The notes below the pieces were generated by a model. That model saw only the letters and a program-made list of their open reading frames with translations, had not been told where the DNA came from and searched no databases. A DNA stretch of 64,000 nt from Rhynchosporium graminicola (Eukaryota > Ascomycota > Leotiomycetes > Helotiales > Ploettnerulaceae). The stretch covers positions 276,015 to 340,014 of the forward strand of contig FJUW01000042.1 in NCBI GenBank assembly GCA_900074885.1, given 5' to 3'. The translations under genes were made by a program, and so were the position numbers. Shown one piece after another: positions 1 through 11,958 of this stretch; within the stretch, counting starts at the first letter, position 1, and the number at the start of each line of letters is the position of its first letter.

Positions 1-1267
1 GAATGTTGGAGATAAAGAAAGTCTCCTGGAATGCGCAACCTTTAAATAATTGCTGGCCTCATCTGAAGGAAATTAGGTTACACACGGAAGAAGTCTGCCT
101 AGACTTGACCACCAGCCCAGTCAACAAAGCAAAGCAGGGAAAAGTGACAGCCAACCGTATCAAAGGAAGTAGTCGCCCGAGACCAGGCAATTGCGGCTAA
201 GTCATTGCAGATAAGGGTGAAGAAAGGGGCAACAAGTACACCAATCGGGAGATGGTATGACCTACGGGATTGCGATAGCTGACAGTTAACAGGTCACAAT
301 TGACATGGTATGACGTCAAACTGAACATTTTTTTTGTTTTCTGATTCGAATCAGGTGAAAGGTGAGTGATATAAGCTTCGAGATCGGCTTTTTTTTTTGT
401 GAACTTTCTTCTTAAGCTTCTTCTGCCAAGATAGCTAAGCTTTTCTTATAAAGCTTGAGTCATAGCGCCGGGCATTAAAACCAACGCTGCGTAAAGCTAT
501 AATGGTTCGTGGTATTTCGATCGCTCAGCATTAGCAAGGACTTCGACGAGCACCATACCATATTCCTTGATTTGCTAGCCTTTCACGCATATGAGCTAGA
601 AAGACTCGAAACAGAAGAAGTCTAAATAGAGAGATCTGATAGATGGTACCGGCAAGGGAAGGCTAAGTACGTGAGGATCTCACTTTATGGGGATTAAGTA
701 TATCCTGACGGCATTAGTCACTTCTAGACTAACACCTGTTGTATCAACAAATAAAACTGAAGTCTCTGAAAATGAGGATATCAGAGATGGAACGAAACAC
801 TCGGTGCTCGGCCAAACTTCTGGCCTTTGCAAATCTCCTAACCGACAAGGAAAGGCTAAATGAACCAACCTTCCACAATGAATATTCCCCAATGTCACTA
901 GATTGGCAAATAGCTTTGAATATGTAGACTAGAATCATCTGGGGAAACGTGAATACATGGCTCAATGCAATAAAGGATGTGTACCTCTCAGTGCCTCGTC
1001 ATACCTAGCCTACGACGTCAAGGAAGTCTGATTTTATTCAAGCGCCCTACTGACGTTCTTGACCCACGGAACCTCTTCTTCCTGCTTTAGTCCACCATAT
1101 CTCAGATATACCAAAACAGAGCCCATGGCTGATCATAGCATTGTCAAGAGGGAGCGATTCCTTCATTGAGGCGAGGATCAAATCGAAACCCTTGCTTTGA
1201 TTAGTACATTTCTGATGTCAGTCCCTTCAAATGATATTACTTCGATCTTTCAAGGACTGCTTCACAA
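1..1267. other. Gene-free stretch
   Basis: I see no coding region with start, splice or family signals here. There are poly-T runs near 328-337 and 389-400 and a 14-nt perfect palindrome (ctgattcgaatcag) at 341-354. The palindrome looks a little like a tRNA B box, but no cloverleaf can be drawn around it. The stretch holds the 3' flank of the HET gene. Confidence 0.5.
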
Positions 1268-3433
1268 TCAGCCAAGTCTAATCTTCCTCCTTTGCTGGTC
1301 CACGTTATTCCAGACATCTGTCCTAATCTCGCACAACGCAATACACTCAGCCACATCCCCATACCATTGAACTACCATAGCATTATAAACAGACCATTTC
1401 CGGTGTTTGATCTTGCTACTGGCAAGATACAAGTCGTCATAGTGACCTCCGCCATATTTATGCGCATGCATTCGGAATTGGGCACCCTGCACGTCACGTT
1501 CCGCTAACCAGAGCAGAGTTTCGGAAAGGATGATGATATCTCGAGTTGTGTCTATAAGCTTGCGCTTGACATCCTTTTCGCTGATACGTGAGAAGTGAGC
1601 TGGTCCGCAGTCTTTGCCTTGAGAGACCAGATGTGGTTCAGTGGCGCCATCTTCAAGTCGGATATCAAATTTTGCTAGCATGGTCTCAACGATCATGAAG
1701 TTCTTGTAAGCTACAATTTTCTTTGGAGGTTTCTGATAGAGGCCTGAGATGTCGGTTTCGGTATCAACTTCTTCCAGTACTCCATCTTCGCTTTCCTTCC
1801 AGAATCTAGCCCCGCAGCTGCGAACATGTGCGGGCTCGTCAATTTGACCTTCGTCTGTTATATGGGGCACTTCCGGGTAATAGGGACTCTGGAACCAGCC
1901 CGCCCAGGTCCATGATGGAAAATCTGACCGGAGTGGACTAGAAACTTGTGGATCAGGTATTTTCCAAAGAAGGGCTCTGTGAAAATCCGAGCCCTCTGGA
2001 AGGCCCCAGAAGAAATCAACGTTAGTTGAGGTTTGTAATCGCCGCTGCAAGCCTTTAAAGGCATTGAGGCCATCAGAATTGTAGCTAAGCTTTCGAGAAA
2101 GAAACTCTTTGACAAGACCTATGTAGGATCTGAATTGCCAGACAGGAGTCTGGAGGCTCCTGCTGTTGAATATATCTTGGAGATAGTGTCCAACTGGATC
2201 TTGATACCACAATTGTAGACTCCGAGAGTAGCCTTCCGGTGGCTCGTCACAATTTTCCGACCAGAGATCAGTTCCGCAGAGGAAAAATATCTCTTGATTA
2301 GTGAAGATGATTCGTCGACGTGAGAGAAGTCCTTCCTGGTACGTCCACGCTCTTGCAGCCCAAGGAGACGCAGCCACGCCATTCAGCAATCCAATGTACG
2401 ACGGTAGCTGGAGCGAAAGGCTGTAGCCTCGTATAATCTCTTCTATTGGTAACACCGGTCGAGGAATAATAGAAGCCCCTGGAAGATGGCTGGTAGAGCT
2501 GTAGCCAGATCCAGCGATAACTGTGACAAGCGCGCATCCATATATATGGTCCATAGCGTTGAGTTGAGCCTTTAGATGTGATTCATCATCCTGGATGATG
2601 CACAATGCGTCTATCCAAATGTACGTCTCTCCAAGATTTCGAACTAGATCGATCGCATCATTTATGACTTGGGGTAGCTGTTCGGGTAATTGAAGTCCTG
2701 AAATTCCTGCATCGGAAAAGTTTTGGCTCGTTGGTCTATATAACCCCGAGGATGATGCACCCCAAACATAACTCAGAGCAATGAAGCGTGGATGAGGAGG
2801 TGCATCGACAACACGCCGCGTTTTCACGTCAATTAGCTTGAATCCGGCAGGGATATCGGCACCGTTTGGCTGGCGGTTGCAGTCTCTGTGCCACGTTTCA
2901 CATCGTTCAATCCAGCTCTTCAAAATTTCAATATCAATAAGTGCCGATAATGGGCGTGACATGAGATAAGTGGCTTTGATTGAGTGCTGCGTTTGGTAAA
3001 TGTTGAGCTGCAATGTGAGTTTTGGGATATGATTCATCTGGTCGAGCGTCAGAGTGTGATCAGGATCCTCGAATATCGCACCCAAGTCATTCCTGACTTC
3101 TAGGTATTGGATCACTGGGATATCATTTGAGCTGTTAGAAAATTCTTGGTCCTGATGTAGTGGGTCACGAGCTGTCTTGATACGAATTCTCTCCGTTCGA
3201 GGGACAGCCGGCCAATAACGAGTGATTCCACGGTATATCAAACGACAGAATGGACATGTTTGGCGTTCAGAGAGCTCCAAGATGCTTCCAAGCAAGTAAT
3301 TTGGCTCTCTTAATGTTCCTCCCTCGTCAAGCATTCGTGGACGGCCCAAGAAGCAGTCGAAATCGAATGCAGTGCAAGTTTGGCACAGGTCACCAGCAGC
3401 CTTGATCGCATTCGCGTCGACACTGGAGCCCAT
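1268..3433 (-). CDS. HET-domain (heterokaryon incompatibility) protein
   Basis: This is a single-exon gene of 721 residues. The HET domain runs from about residue 216 to 372. It has the three usual blocks: FIALSYVWG (217-225), YIWIDALCIIQDD (271-283) and ARAWTYQEGLLSRRRIIF (about 360-377). Two CxxC pairs (C17/C20 and C60/C63) precede it and may bind a metal. HET proteins act in non-self recognition and can trigger cell death after hyphal fusion between unlike strains. The partner and specificity cannot be read from sequence. The C-terminal half after residue 400 carries no domain I recognise. The ATG at 3433 is the first in frame and gives a normal N terminus. The reading frame is intact, so nothing suggests decay. 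Confidence 0.93.
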   Translation of the reverse strand: MGSSVDANAIKAAGDLCQTCTAFDFDCFLGRPRMLDEGGTLREPNYLLGSILELSERQTCPFCRLIYRGITRYWPAVPRTERIRIKTARDPLHQDQEFSNSSNDIPVIQYLEVRNDLGAIFEDPDHTLTLDQMNHIPKLTLQLNIYQTQHSIKATYLMSRPLSALIDIEILKSWIERCETWHRDCNRQPNGADIPAGFKLIDVKTRRVVDAPPHPRFIALSYVWGASSSGLYRPTSQNFSDAGISGLQLPEQLPQVINDAIDLVRNLGETYIWIDALCIIQDDESHLKAQLNAMDHIYGCALVTVIAGSGYSSTSHLPGASIIPRPVLPIEEIIRGYSLSLQLPSYIGLLNGVAASPWAARAWTYQEGLLSRRRIIFTNQEIFFLCGTDLWSENCDEPPEGYSRSLQLWYQDPVGHYLQDIFNSRSLQTPVWQFRSYIGLVKEFLSRKLSYNSDGLNAFKGLQRRLQTSTNVDFFWGLPEGSDFHRALLWKIPDPQVSSPLRSDFPSWTWAGWFQSPYYPEVPHITDEGQIDEPAHVRSCGARFWKESEDGVLEEVDTETDISGLYQKPPKKIVAYKNFMIVETMLAKFDIRLEDGATEPHLVSQGKDCGPAHFSRISEKDVKRKLIDTTRDIIILSETLLWLAERDVQGAQFRMHAHKYGGGHYDDLYLASSKIKHRKWSVYNAMVVQWYGDVAECIALCEIRTDVWNNVDQQRRKIRLG

Positions 3434-4084
3434 CTTGAAAGACGCTTGCCAATAGCTTAATCACTGACGAGAAAAGTGAAGGGATGAGACGCGACCTGAG
3501 TAGTGCGAAGATTCTTCATGCCAATGCCAATGCTGGAGCTCAGTCGTGGACGGCAGAATCCTGGATGTCAGCCTGCCATGTGATATTCACGGAGGTGCCA
3601 GAGTAACCAACCCTTAATCTACGTCACGTGTGATTGAGCGCTTACAGTATCTAGGAGCTTCTTCTTCTGTACAGATTGTGTATCTCGCCGGTAAAGCTTT
3701 TCCTGAATGTTTGAGAGATGAAACTTTCGTCTGCTCTTCGCAATGCGCGTGGACGATTGATCAGGCTCCAAATAGTTTAAGGTTGATTGAAATCTCCGTA
3801 GTGAAAAGTCTAGTCTGATGTGCAAAAATATAAACAACTTACTATTCGCTGTAGGGCTACTAGCAATAATGCTTAAACTTAGCCTGTTGGTTTGGGGCTG
3901 AACCTTGGCTTTGGATATTTGATGCCCCACCAACCTTCTGAATAGGGGCTCTTCAACATACCTTCCAAGCTATCATGAAGATTCCTCATTTTTTTGTTTC
4001 TTTTTATCTCGAGTAAGAAGTGGAAACGGAAAAGTCAAAACATTCGTTCCTTCATATTGCCGGCAGAATTTTGCGCTCCATCAA
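3434..4084. other. Intergenic: HET promoter and 3' flank of the rhodopsin-like gene
   Basis: It lies between two minus-strand genes. I see no coding signal, strong TATA box or repeat beyond a short T-rich run near 3990-4010. Confidence 0.5.
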
Positions 4085-5874
4085 CTATGTATCGGCTTTC
4101 CCTGAACCCCTGCCCACCCAAGTCTCAGTCTTAAAATGATTTGGAAAAGTCTCATCAGAATTCCAGTCCTTGGGTGCTGCCCCTTTACCTCCGGCACTAT
4201 TTCCCCTAACACTCTCGCTATCGAGGTATACACTCTTATTCTCGAAGCTCAGTTCAATGACATCGGTCCTGACAATATTTTCCATGCTATCAGAAAATTC
4301 TCGCTTGCCGCTGATGCTAGTTCTTCTGGTCGTCCTGACAAATCCCCCTGTTCCATTCAAATTATGGGCTCCGGAAGCGCCCTTCTTTCCGGTGGAAGCG
4401 TCGGTCGTCCCTCGTACACTTTTCCACGAAGCGGGAATGAAAGCTGATAGGATAGGGAGCGAAGCTGCAACGACTCCGAAAGTCAAGTCTACCAAAGTCC
4501 AGTCTTGCAACAAGACGAAATTCCCTAGATGCATCATCAGCATCTCACCTCATATGCTTTTCAAAGAGCACACAGTACTTACATAGTGTATCCCTAGACA
4601 ATTTCTTCTGCTCTATCTGGCGCATGACAGAACCAACACAGCTCACGGCTCCGATGCTGAACACGAAATATAGTCGAAGCTTGGTTCCCCAACCCATTCG
4701 TACTTTCCACAGTACGATGAGTGGAACAGAGAGTAACACGAAGTCCATGATGACGTGTATGACACTCAGTGTACTTCCGACGATATTGTCGCTCATGCAT
4801 TTAAACTCCTTGCCTTCTTTCGCAACCCTGATGGGATCCCAGCCGGCGAATGCGGGGTTGCATTGAAATATTGTCCAAAAGAGCGATAGTATTATATATG
4901 CTACGAGTAACAGAAGGAAGACGTTGTTGAAGATTAGCCATGGTCTTGATGTCATAGAGGTCAATCGTCGGCTATGATGTTGTAGGTCAGCAAAGGCTCG
5001 ACATGAACTCGTTTCAGTTTCTTCCAGGTACTGGTTGGTTTGTATAGAAAAGAGGAGTGATCTTGAGATGCCAGAACTGGTGGTCGAGAGGTACTGACTT
5101 GAAAAAGCAAATCGAGACTTTGATCATTCCGACAGAGATGAAGAATATTGGCTTTGATAGATTGGAGAAGTGTTTAAAGTTCGCGAACTCTTCGCTTTAA
5201 TGTTTGTTAGTAAAGTTTCTTGTAGCCATTTTCCGTGGAGATCTGCACATCGGCGACGTCGGGTTTTGGGAGGTAAAAACTCCTTCGAAATCCTCAAGGA
5301 GCTCTCGCGAAGTACATACTATGTGATGTCGTACATCTACAAATAAAAGATAGTCAGTACTGGCTTTGGAAGGAGCAACCTCTAGGCAATTTGGAGTATC
5401 TTGGGAGATCTTGACACGTGCAACGGAACCCTATCAACCTTATTTCAGCCGTTTACTTACATGTTTCCCAGCTCCTCCGTAGATAACAGCACACATCTGC
5501 AAAGTCGGCCAACAGATGGCCAACAAAACACCAGGCACGATCGTATAGTCATCCAAGCCAACCCGTAATCCTCTTCTGAAAATTCTCAGTCCAAGTCTCA
5601 ATCCCGTGATGATAATCATTGTAGCGATAGCGATGCTCATTGAAGCCAAAATTCTTGGCCCTCTCGTTTCAAAGACATAGCCCTCAACCGGTCGCCTTGG
5701 AGGTATCAAAGCTCCATGTATCGGGTCCGTCTTCAAACCGAAGGCCATGAGAAGGTATTTGGCTACATAGTAATCTTTAGTGGTATTAGGTGGCGACCCG
5801 ATGATAGCTGATATCGTTCCGGTGGGTATACTTGTAGCGATAGTCGAGGTCGCTGATACCGGTATGGACGACAT
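4085..5874 (-). CDS. Fungal rhodopsin/PTH11-type seven-helix integral membrane protein
   Basis: I rebuild five exons: complement of 4085-4524, 4583-4971, 5099-5194, 5320-5336 and 5461-5874, about 451 residues. Family blocks appear in order: the first helices (ASMSIAIATMIIITGLRLGL), the DDYTIVPGVLLAICW block, GGAGKHMYDITYEEFANF formed across two introns, FFISVGMIKVSIC, FQCNPAFAGWD and VDLTFGVVAASLP. The last marks the end of the helical core. The polar tail of about 110 residues is Ser/Gly-rich and probably cytoplasmic. The family includes PTH11-like candidate receptors, but no ligand can be assigned. The fourth exon in plus-strand order is a 17-nt microexon, supported because it restores the conserved MYDITY motif in frame. 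The acceptor of the last exon could be at 4524 or about 15 nt further in, and both keep the frame. Confidence 0.85.
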
Positions 5875-7778
5875 TTGCTAGCTTTTGTTGACCAATTGTT
5901 ATGTGATATCAAGATGATATGGACTGAGAAGCATTGATGAATGAGTCTGAGCTGTAAGGATGGACTGAGGAGTGTCTTCAATATCGATAGAATTGAGACA
6001 GCCTAGTCTAGTGGGGCGGAATTGAATCCATCTAATATACTTGCAAGTCGAACTGGAAGGATGATGAGATCTACATCTAGGAGTTTAATTTGAGGTTTGG
6101 TGCGAGTCAACAGCCCAGCCAGTAATGAGCATTAGACTTCTAACTTCCCGGTCATATTTGTTATGCTCATGGGAAGAACTGTGATGACGAGGATGAGTGA
6201 ACCTCAAAGGGGAAACGAGGCGCTGCGTATACAAGTGAAATAATGGTAGACAAATGCGGTAGAATCGTCTACATTTGGTGAATGTGAGGACCCTCGCTCG
6301 TGGCAAGCTGTTAGCGAGACTGTCAACAAGCTATATCCCTACGATAACACGACTCGAGTCAGGTCCATTGTGGGTTGTGGGGTGATGATAATCGGGCTGG
6401 AACGCGATCTTTTGAGTGCAGCTGGGAGAACCTGGGGAAGCCTGGGAAACCTCGAAACATACAGACAGCCATAAGGATATCGAATTCCCCGTTCTCAAAT
6501 GTCCAAACATTCACAATTCAGTCTAAGGACAGAGTTTTCAGCCTAACGAAACATGCTGTAGAAAGAATAATAAGTTTTAGGAGAATTATTCTTTTCGATT
6601 TAGAAGCTCGGAAAGGGCCGCTACTTTCTTTCTTAATTTAAACCTCGCGGTTAATTGCGTGATGTGAAAAAGAAAGTTGAGTAAAAAACCTAAAATCGCT
6701 CCTTATCACCTTGATTGTCTACCATCGTATGATGAGACGTCACCGAACGAAGCAACAGCCCCTCGTAAGACGCGAGGACGCCTTTTAGAGTTCTTGGCTG
6801 GTGAGCTCTGCTCATTGGTGAGTCTCTTGCCTCTGATCTCCAATTGTAATTCTCCGATGGCCAGAGATAAACAAACGGGTCTTTTCTTTCGGAATCTTTC
6901 TCCAGTCGATGGGTCTTCCAGGAAGGAAGAGGTCTCTTCAGTTCTACAGATGCAGGAGCCACCGAGAGAAACCAGTTCTTAACCCGTAGGATCTGAGCAA
7001 GGATATCCCAGCAGATCCTATCGCATTTCAAGAAATTGAGGCATATCCACTTGCCGACTCCCGCATGAACTATATTTGACAGGTGTCAAGGACACCAAGT
7101 TGAAGGTCCGAATAATTGTTTGAAGGATACGCCGGATCGCCAAAAGCAAATGGCTATCAAAAGCGAGCAATGAGATGTGATTGTCTCCACAAAAACTGAA
7201 ACGATTTTTTGTTCTCAAAGAAATAATGTCTTCAAGAAGCAATGGTATTGAGAAATTCAAAAATGAAGTTTAGCACGACTCAGACATCACGACCGTGGTG
7301 GAACCCCTCAATCTGCGCGCCAGCTTGGCGCTCAAGCCTTGCTGCTGGAGATTACTTCCAGTCCCGCCACCCACAACGGGTATTTCCCGAGACAGGTTGC
7401 TACCAAGTCCCATGAAGAAGCACAGATTTTGGGAAAGAAGTCGCTTCTATTCCGATTGGAAGGAAAATTTCTCCATCACACGTGAGATGCCTGGATCCCT
7501 AGCTGAAAATGGTCCCTTCCAACCTTCATCTGATGGCCGTTGAAATTAAGATGGGATGAAGGTCGTTTCAGGACTGCTTCCATGTTCCAATACTCAGGAG
7601 ATGATATAGTGGATAAGATCTCATATTTAAATGCTAAGACCTGTCAGAGAAACCTTCACTAGCCGCTGTCATATCAAACCTTCGATCTAGTGTCGCATTG
7701 ACCGTCCCATCTTTCGCCACAACATCAGAAAATCCCATCAGCCGATCCCTTGGCATCTGAATTCATACTTGTAATAAA
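5875..7778. other. Divergent intergenic region
   Basis: It separates two divergent genes, so it should hold both promoters. Open frames here are short and show no family motif. I see no tandem repeat and no convincing TATA box next to either start codon. Confidence 0.45.
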
Positions 7779-9126
7779 ATGCTACTTCTTTGCTCAGCCC
7801 TACTTGCATGTGTGGCTGGAACCGGCCACGCGGAAGATTGTTCTGGAATCAATGCCATCAAGCCAGCATGCAAATCTCGAGAAGCTAACCACCAGCGAGA
7901 TGTGTTCTGGGTTGGAGGGCATAATGTTGCTGGCCCATTAGGACTTTTGACTTATGATCAGGTATGTTTCGATAGCTTCTTCTCGCGTCTCTTGAGTAAC
8001 TACTTGTTGTCGTCTTCGCGAGACTTGTTTCAACAAACGATTACTAACACATTTTCGCGTGCAGATGTATGTGGAGAAATTGACGCCGGAAAAGCGTGTC
8101 AAGCAACCATATCCTCTAGTATTCTTCCACGGAGGTGGTGTCTCAGGAGCCGTAGGTAGCATCCAGTAAATAATGTGAGCATGCTAATGTAAACTTTTAC
8201 AGACGTGGCTCAACACACCAGATAATCGCAAAGGCATGGCATCTCGCTTTCTCGATAAAGGCTATCTGGTATACATCGTTGATCAAACGTCCGTCGGTCG
8301 TGGAACTCAAAACGACATCCCCGGCTACCCTCTTCGCTTCGGCAGCACTACCAATATCACCGAAGTTGGTTTCACCTCTCCTGAATCCACAAACGCCTAT
8401 CCCCAAAGCCAATTACACACCAAGTGGCCCAGAACCGGCGCCGTCGGGGATGCGACCTTCGATGCATTCCAGGCCTCTTTCATTCCCTTAACATCAAACA
8501 GCACTCGTCAAGAACTCTCCATGCGAGCATCAGGCTGTAAACTCCTCTCTTTAATCGGCCCTTCTTTCCTGATCGCTCATTCAATCGGTTCTATCCATCC
8601 TATTCTTCTCGCAGACCAATGCTCGGAACTAGTCGTTGGAAGTGTGAATCTTGAGCCAGGGAATATTCCCTTCCAGAGTTACGTCGGGAATGCTACATCA
8701 TCTGTTGGAAGAACAGCTGCGCGACCATTCGGGTTGACCGTCACGAATTTGAATTTCGAGCCTCCGATACCAAAATCCACTGATCTCGTGACCGAGACTG
8801 TAGGTGAAGATACACCCGCGCGCAGGTCGTGTATCCTGCAAGCTTCCGGTTCAGAGAACACTGTTCATAAACTGCCGAATGTGGCCAAGGTTCCGTATGT
8901 GGCGTTTACTGGCGAAGCAAGTCCGCATGCAACGTACGATCATTGTGTTATCGATTTTCTGAACCAGGCGGGTGTGAAGACAGATTGGATCAAGTTGGCT
9001 GATGTGGGTGTGAAAGGGAATGGTCATTTCGGCTACCTGGAGGAGAACAGTGATGATTTCTTTCGAGTGGTGGAGAAGTGGATTAAGGATTGTGGGAAAA
9101 GCTTAGGGAGAAATCGGAGGATGTAG
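7779..9126 (+). CDS. Secreted alpha/beta hydrolase (esterase/lipase-like)
   Basis: I join three exons: 7779-7961, 8065-8151 and 8203-9126, 397 residues. The N terminus is a signal peptide (MLLLCSALLACVAGTGHA), so the protein should enter the secretory pathway. The oxyanion region is PLVFFHGGGVSGATW. The nucleophile elbow is AHSIGS with Ser near residue 217, a variant of GxSxG. The likely catalytic His is in GNGHFGYLEE near residue 365. The second intron falls directly after the HGGG block, and its removal restores SGATWLNTPDNR. The fold and triad are clear, but the substrate is not. The length fits fungal extracellular alpha/beta hydrolases. The start is the only ATG that gives a signal peptide. 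It is divergent from the rhodopsin-like gene. Confidence 0.87.
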
Positions 9127-10745
9127 GATATTGGGATGAGGCTTTGAGAGCAGAGTTGGAAGAACGAACGAGGTGGGGCGTGTATATTCAACTCTTGTAC
9201 ATAATGTTAATGCAAATACGGATATCGGTCTAAATCTGGAGTCCTCAGAAACGGGAAAAGTGACTATTTGCTCTGGAAGTTGATGCCTAGGACATATTTT
9301 ACAATCATCCTTTCTTGTTGACTGAATTTGGTAAGCTTTGCCATCCAATGCTTATTACCAACGAGATTTGACACTTAACAAACATCGCAATCTGTAACAA
9401 AATATCCATCTTTCTCCAAACTCCGAGACGCCGCCTCCTTAAATTCCCTTAAGAATTCACCAACTCTATCCTCCTCAAAAACCACCATACACCTCCCAAC
9501 ATCCTCAAAGTCCTCTCCATCGCCTTCTCGACCCATCGCCCTCTCAACCCATACCCAAGTCCCCCTCCCACATCCCTCTCTACCCTAGAAGTATCCTCGT
9601 TAAATACCCTCCTCTCCTCCCCATCACTCACACGGACATTTTACTCATCAAAACCCGCATGGAAATCCACTCATGAAAGCAACAATACCCACCCTGTACC
9701 AAAATATAAATCCTCCAAGTTAAGCACAGCCCCAACATCATCCCCTCATCGGAAAGGCGATTATGGAGGTTGAAATAGCAGCAGATGATTAGAAAGTCAT
9801 GCCTCTTTCGCTTCTTAACAACTTTGTACATTCATAGATTCTACCGTTACGTTGGGGAGAAAAGGCATGGAAGAAAAAGACAGCCTTTCTGGGTCTCGTG
9901 ATTTGAGGCCTCAGGAGAGGGAGGGAGAGGGAGAAGAAGAGGAAAAGAAAACATCAAGAAGCTATTTCTGTTTCTCAAAAGTACCTGGCATATGTACAGC
10001 AGGAGAGGAAATAAATCCACCGTCGAAGAAGACAGGCCTTCCGAACCCAGACTAACAGGGCTAGACGCCGTTAGTCCGAGATCGACTTCCGTCTAGGTCT
10101 AAGGACAGAAAGCCGGGTTTTGGGATTGCGGCGTAGGCGATCCGCACCTGATGGCTGATGAGGTCGAAGCTGAATCAGAATCGATCCTTAGAATTTTCTC
10201 TTTTACGATAGAGGGGAGGGAGATTTGCGAACCTATCGGGGTAACCGCCCTCCTGATACTCTTTCCCTTTCTCTTTCTGCTCATCACAAGGTAAGCGAAC
10301 TATCCTCCAGAACAGAGATTGATCTACAACGTTTTTTATTATTCCATTCCCTTCAACACCCTGCATAGCACGCACGCACAGCATCCAACCCCCTTCCCTC
10401 ATCCACACTTCTAGTACTGAAAACCTTATATACCAGCAGCTTTATTATTCTCCTGAATATACCTCACACTAAAGTAGCAATCTCACTTCTCACTTTCCAT
10501 CTTCTCTTCCATCTGCCTATTCTTTCGATATCCACTAGTGTGTCATCTGGCTCACGCTCAAGCTATGAAAAGGAGAGAGATACCGAGGAGGCCGGCTACC
10601 TGTTATAGGACTCCGAACGAGGCATACCTCATGCTTCGGGAGAGGAATTTTGGTACGGCTGATTATGCTATGTGGCTTTTGAGGGGTGGTTGGAAGAGGC
10701 TTTTATCGAGGTGCTGCGTGCTGCTGGTGGGTTATTAGTTCATTA

Positions 10746-10790
10746 GGAGAGGAGAGGAGAGGAGAGGAGAGGAGAGGAGAGGAGAGGAGA
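10746..10790. repeat. (GGAGA)9 microsatellite
   Basis: Nine uninterrupted copies of the pentamer GGAGA follow one another. It is a likely polymorphic marker and has no coding role. Confidence 0.95.
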
Positions 10791-11180
10791 ATTAGAAAGG
10801 CAAAGTTACAGGCCCTCTATAATTCCGTTCCCGCAACAGCTTCAAAAGATGAGGAGAGAACAAGCTTAGAAGAGTCTTACGCCACAACAATAAAACGAAG
10901 TATACCTAGTAAGTCTTTCTTATCTTCCGAGCAAAAAAAGGTACCGGAGAAGAAGGATTCAGAGGCCGAAATCGAAAACTCAAGCTTGAATAAAACCAAA
11001 GTCAGAAAGGAAAACGAGGTATTCCGGAGCCAGTCGAGCATGTACACCATCCCACCCCAACTCAACCACCTCCCATTCCCACGCCCCTTCCCCAAACGTA
11101 CAAAGGCCGCGTCACTTTTCTTCTTCATCGGAAAACTTTCAACTTATACATACCCATCCCCATACACATTCACATTCACG

Positions 11181-11216
11181 TCCAAATCCAAACCCAAACC
11201 CAAACCCAAACCCAAC
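11181..11216. repeat. (CCCAAA)n tandem repeat
   Basis: Two variant units (TCCAAA) are followed by about four CCCAAA units. The unit differs from the usual fungal telomere repeat CCCTAA, so this is a simple repeat and not an internal telomere. Confidence 0.85.
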
Positions 11217-11958
11217 AAGCGGTCTCATATTAAAATCCTATTCACCAACTCCAGAATCCACTTCCCACCTCCCCGTCCTCCTTCCTGCACGAACCCACAA
11301 AGCCAGACCAGACCAGACCAGAGCAGGAAGTAGGATCTGAGAGGTAGATAGGTAGAGAGATGGATGGAAGGAGGAAAAACCAGAGCCGGAAGTATGATCC
11401 GAGATGAGTTGATACAGGGAAGTAGATAGATAGGTGGGGAGATGGATGGATGGAAGGGGAGGTAGGGACAAGTGAGGTGCGGTAGGTAAGGTGGGAGTCC
11501 GGCGGCTGCCAGTCCAGTCCAGTTCAAGTTGACTTGATTGGTTGAGAGATGAATGATAGACGGACGATAGGGGATTGGGCGAGGAAGCGAGTGGACGTGT
11601 TAATATAGCATGGCATAGCATAGTAATTCCAAAGCGTGGAAAGGGAGTGGCTGAATAAGTAGGGCATAAGAGAACTCGGGGTCTGATGAGGGAGAAGTAG
11701 TGCGTAAAAGGGAAAACCTATCGTTGGTGCGTGCAATTATCCAAGGGAGCACCAGGGGGCATGAAGTCAGAAGAATTGGTATTGTATTATTTATTCCATC
11801 ATGTAAATAGCCAGGCCAGCTAATTGGGCGATAAAGCTATATATCACACTATTTTCATCTCATCTCTTCTCTCTCACATGGTATCATATCATCATCCTAA
11901 TCAAAGCAAATTAAAACTTAAAACCAAAGCAGCATCCCCTCACCAATCTTTAGGTGTT

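Larger units (their letters stand above)
9127..11958. other. Repeat-rich intergenic region
   Basis: This 2.8 kb lies between the 3' ends of two convergent genes. It is low in sequence complexity: a purine-rich tract near 9893-9958, a GGAGA tandem array, a CCCAAA array and GGATGGA-type runs near 11345-11460. Several open frames pass through, but their translations are compositionally biased and match no family. Confidence 0.5.

Noticed and set aside
341..354. tRNA B-box-like sequence around ATTCGAAT.
   Set aside because: It is a simple palindrome with no A box, acceptor stem or anticodon arm at the right spacing.
11181..11216. Possible interstitial telomere repeat.
   Set aside because: The unit is CCCAAA, not the CCCTAA expected for fungal telomeres.
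10686..11333. A 215-codon plus-strand frame.
   Set aside because: It runs straight through the GGAGA and CCCAAA arrays; its length comes from repeats without stop codons.
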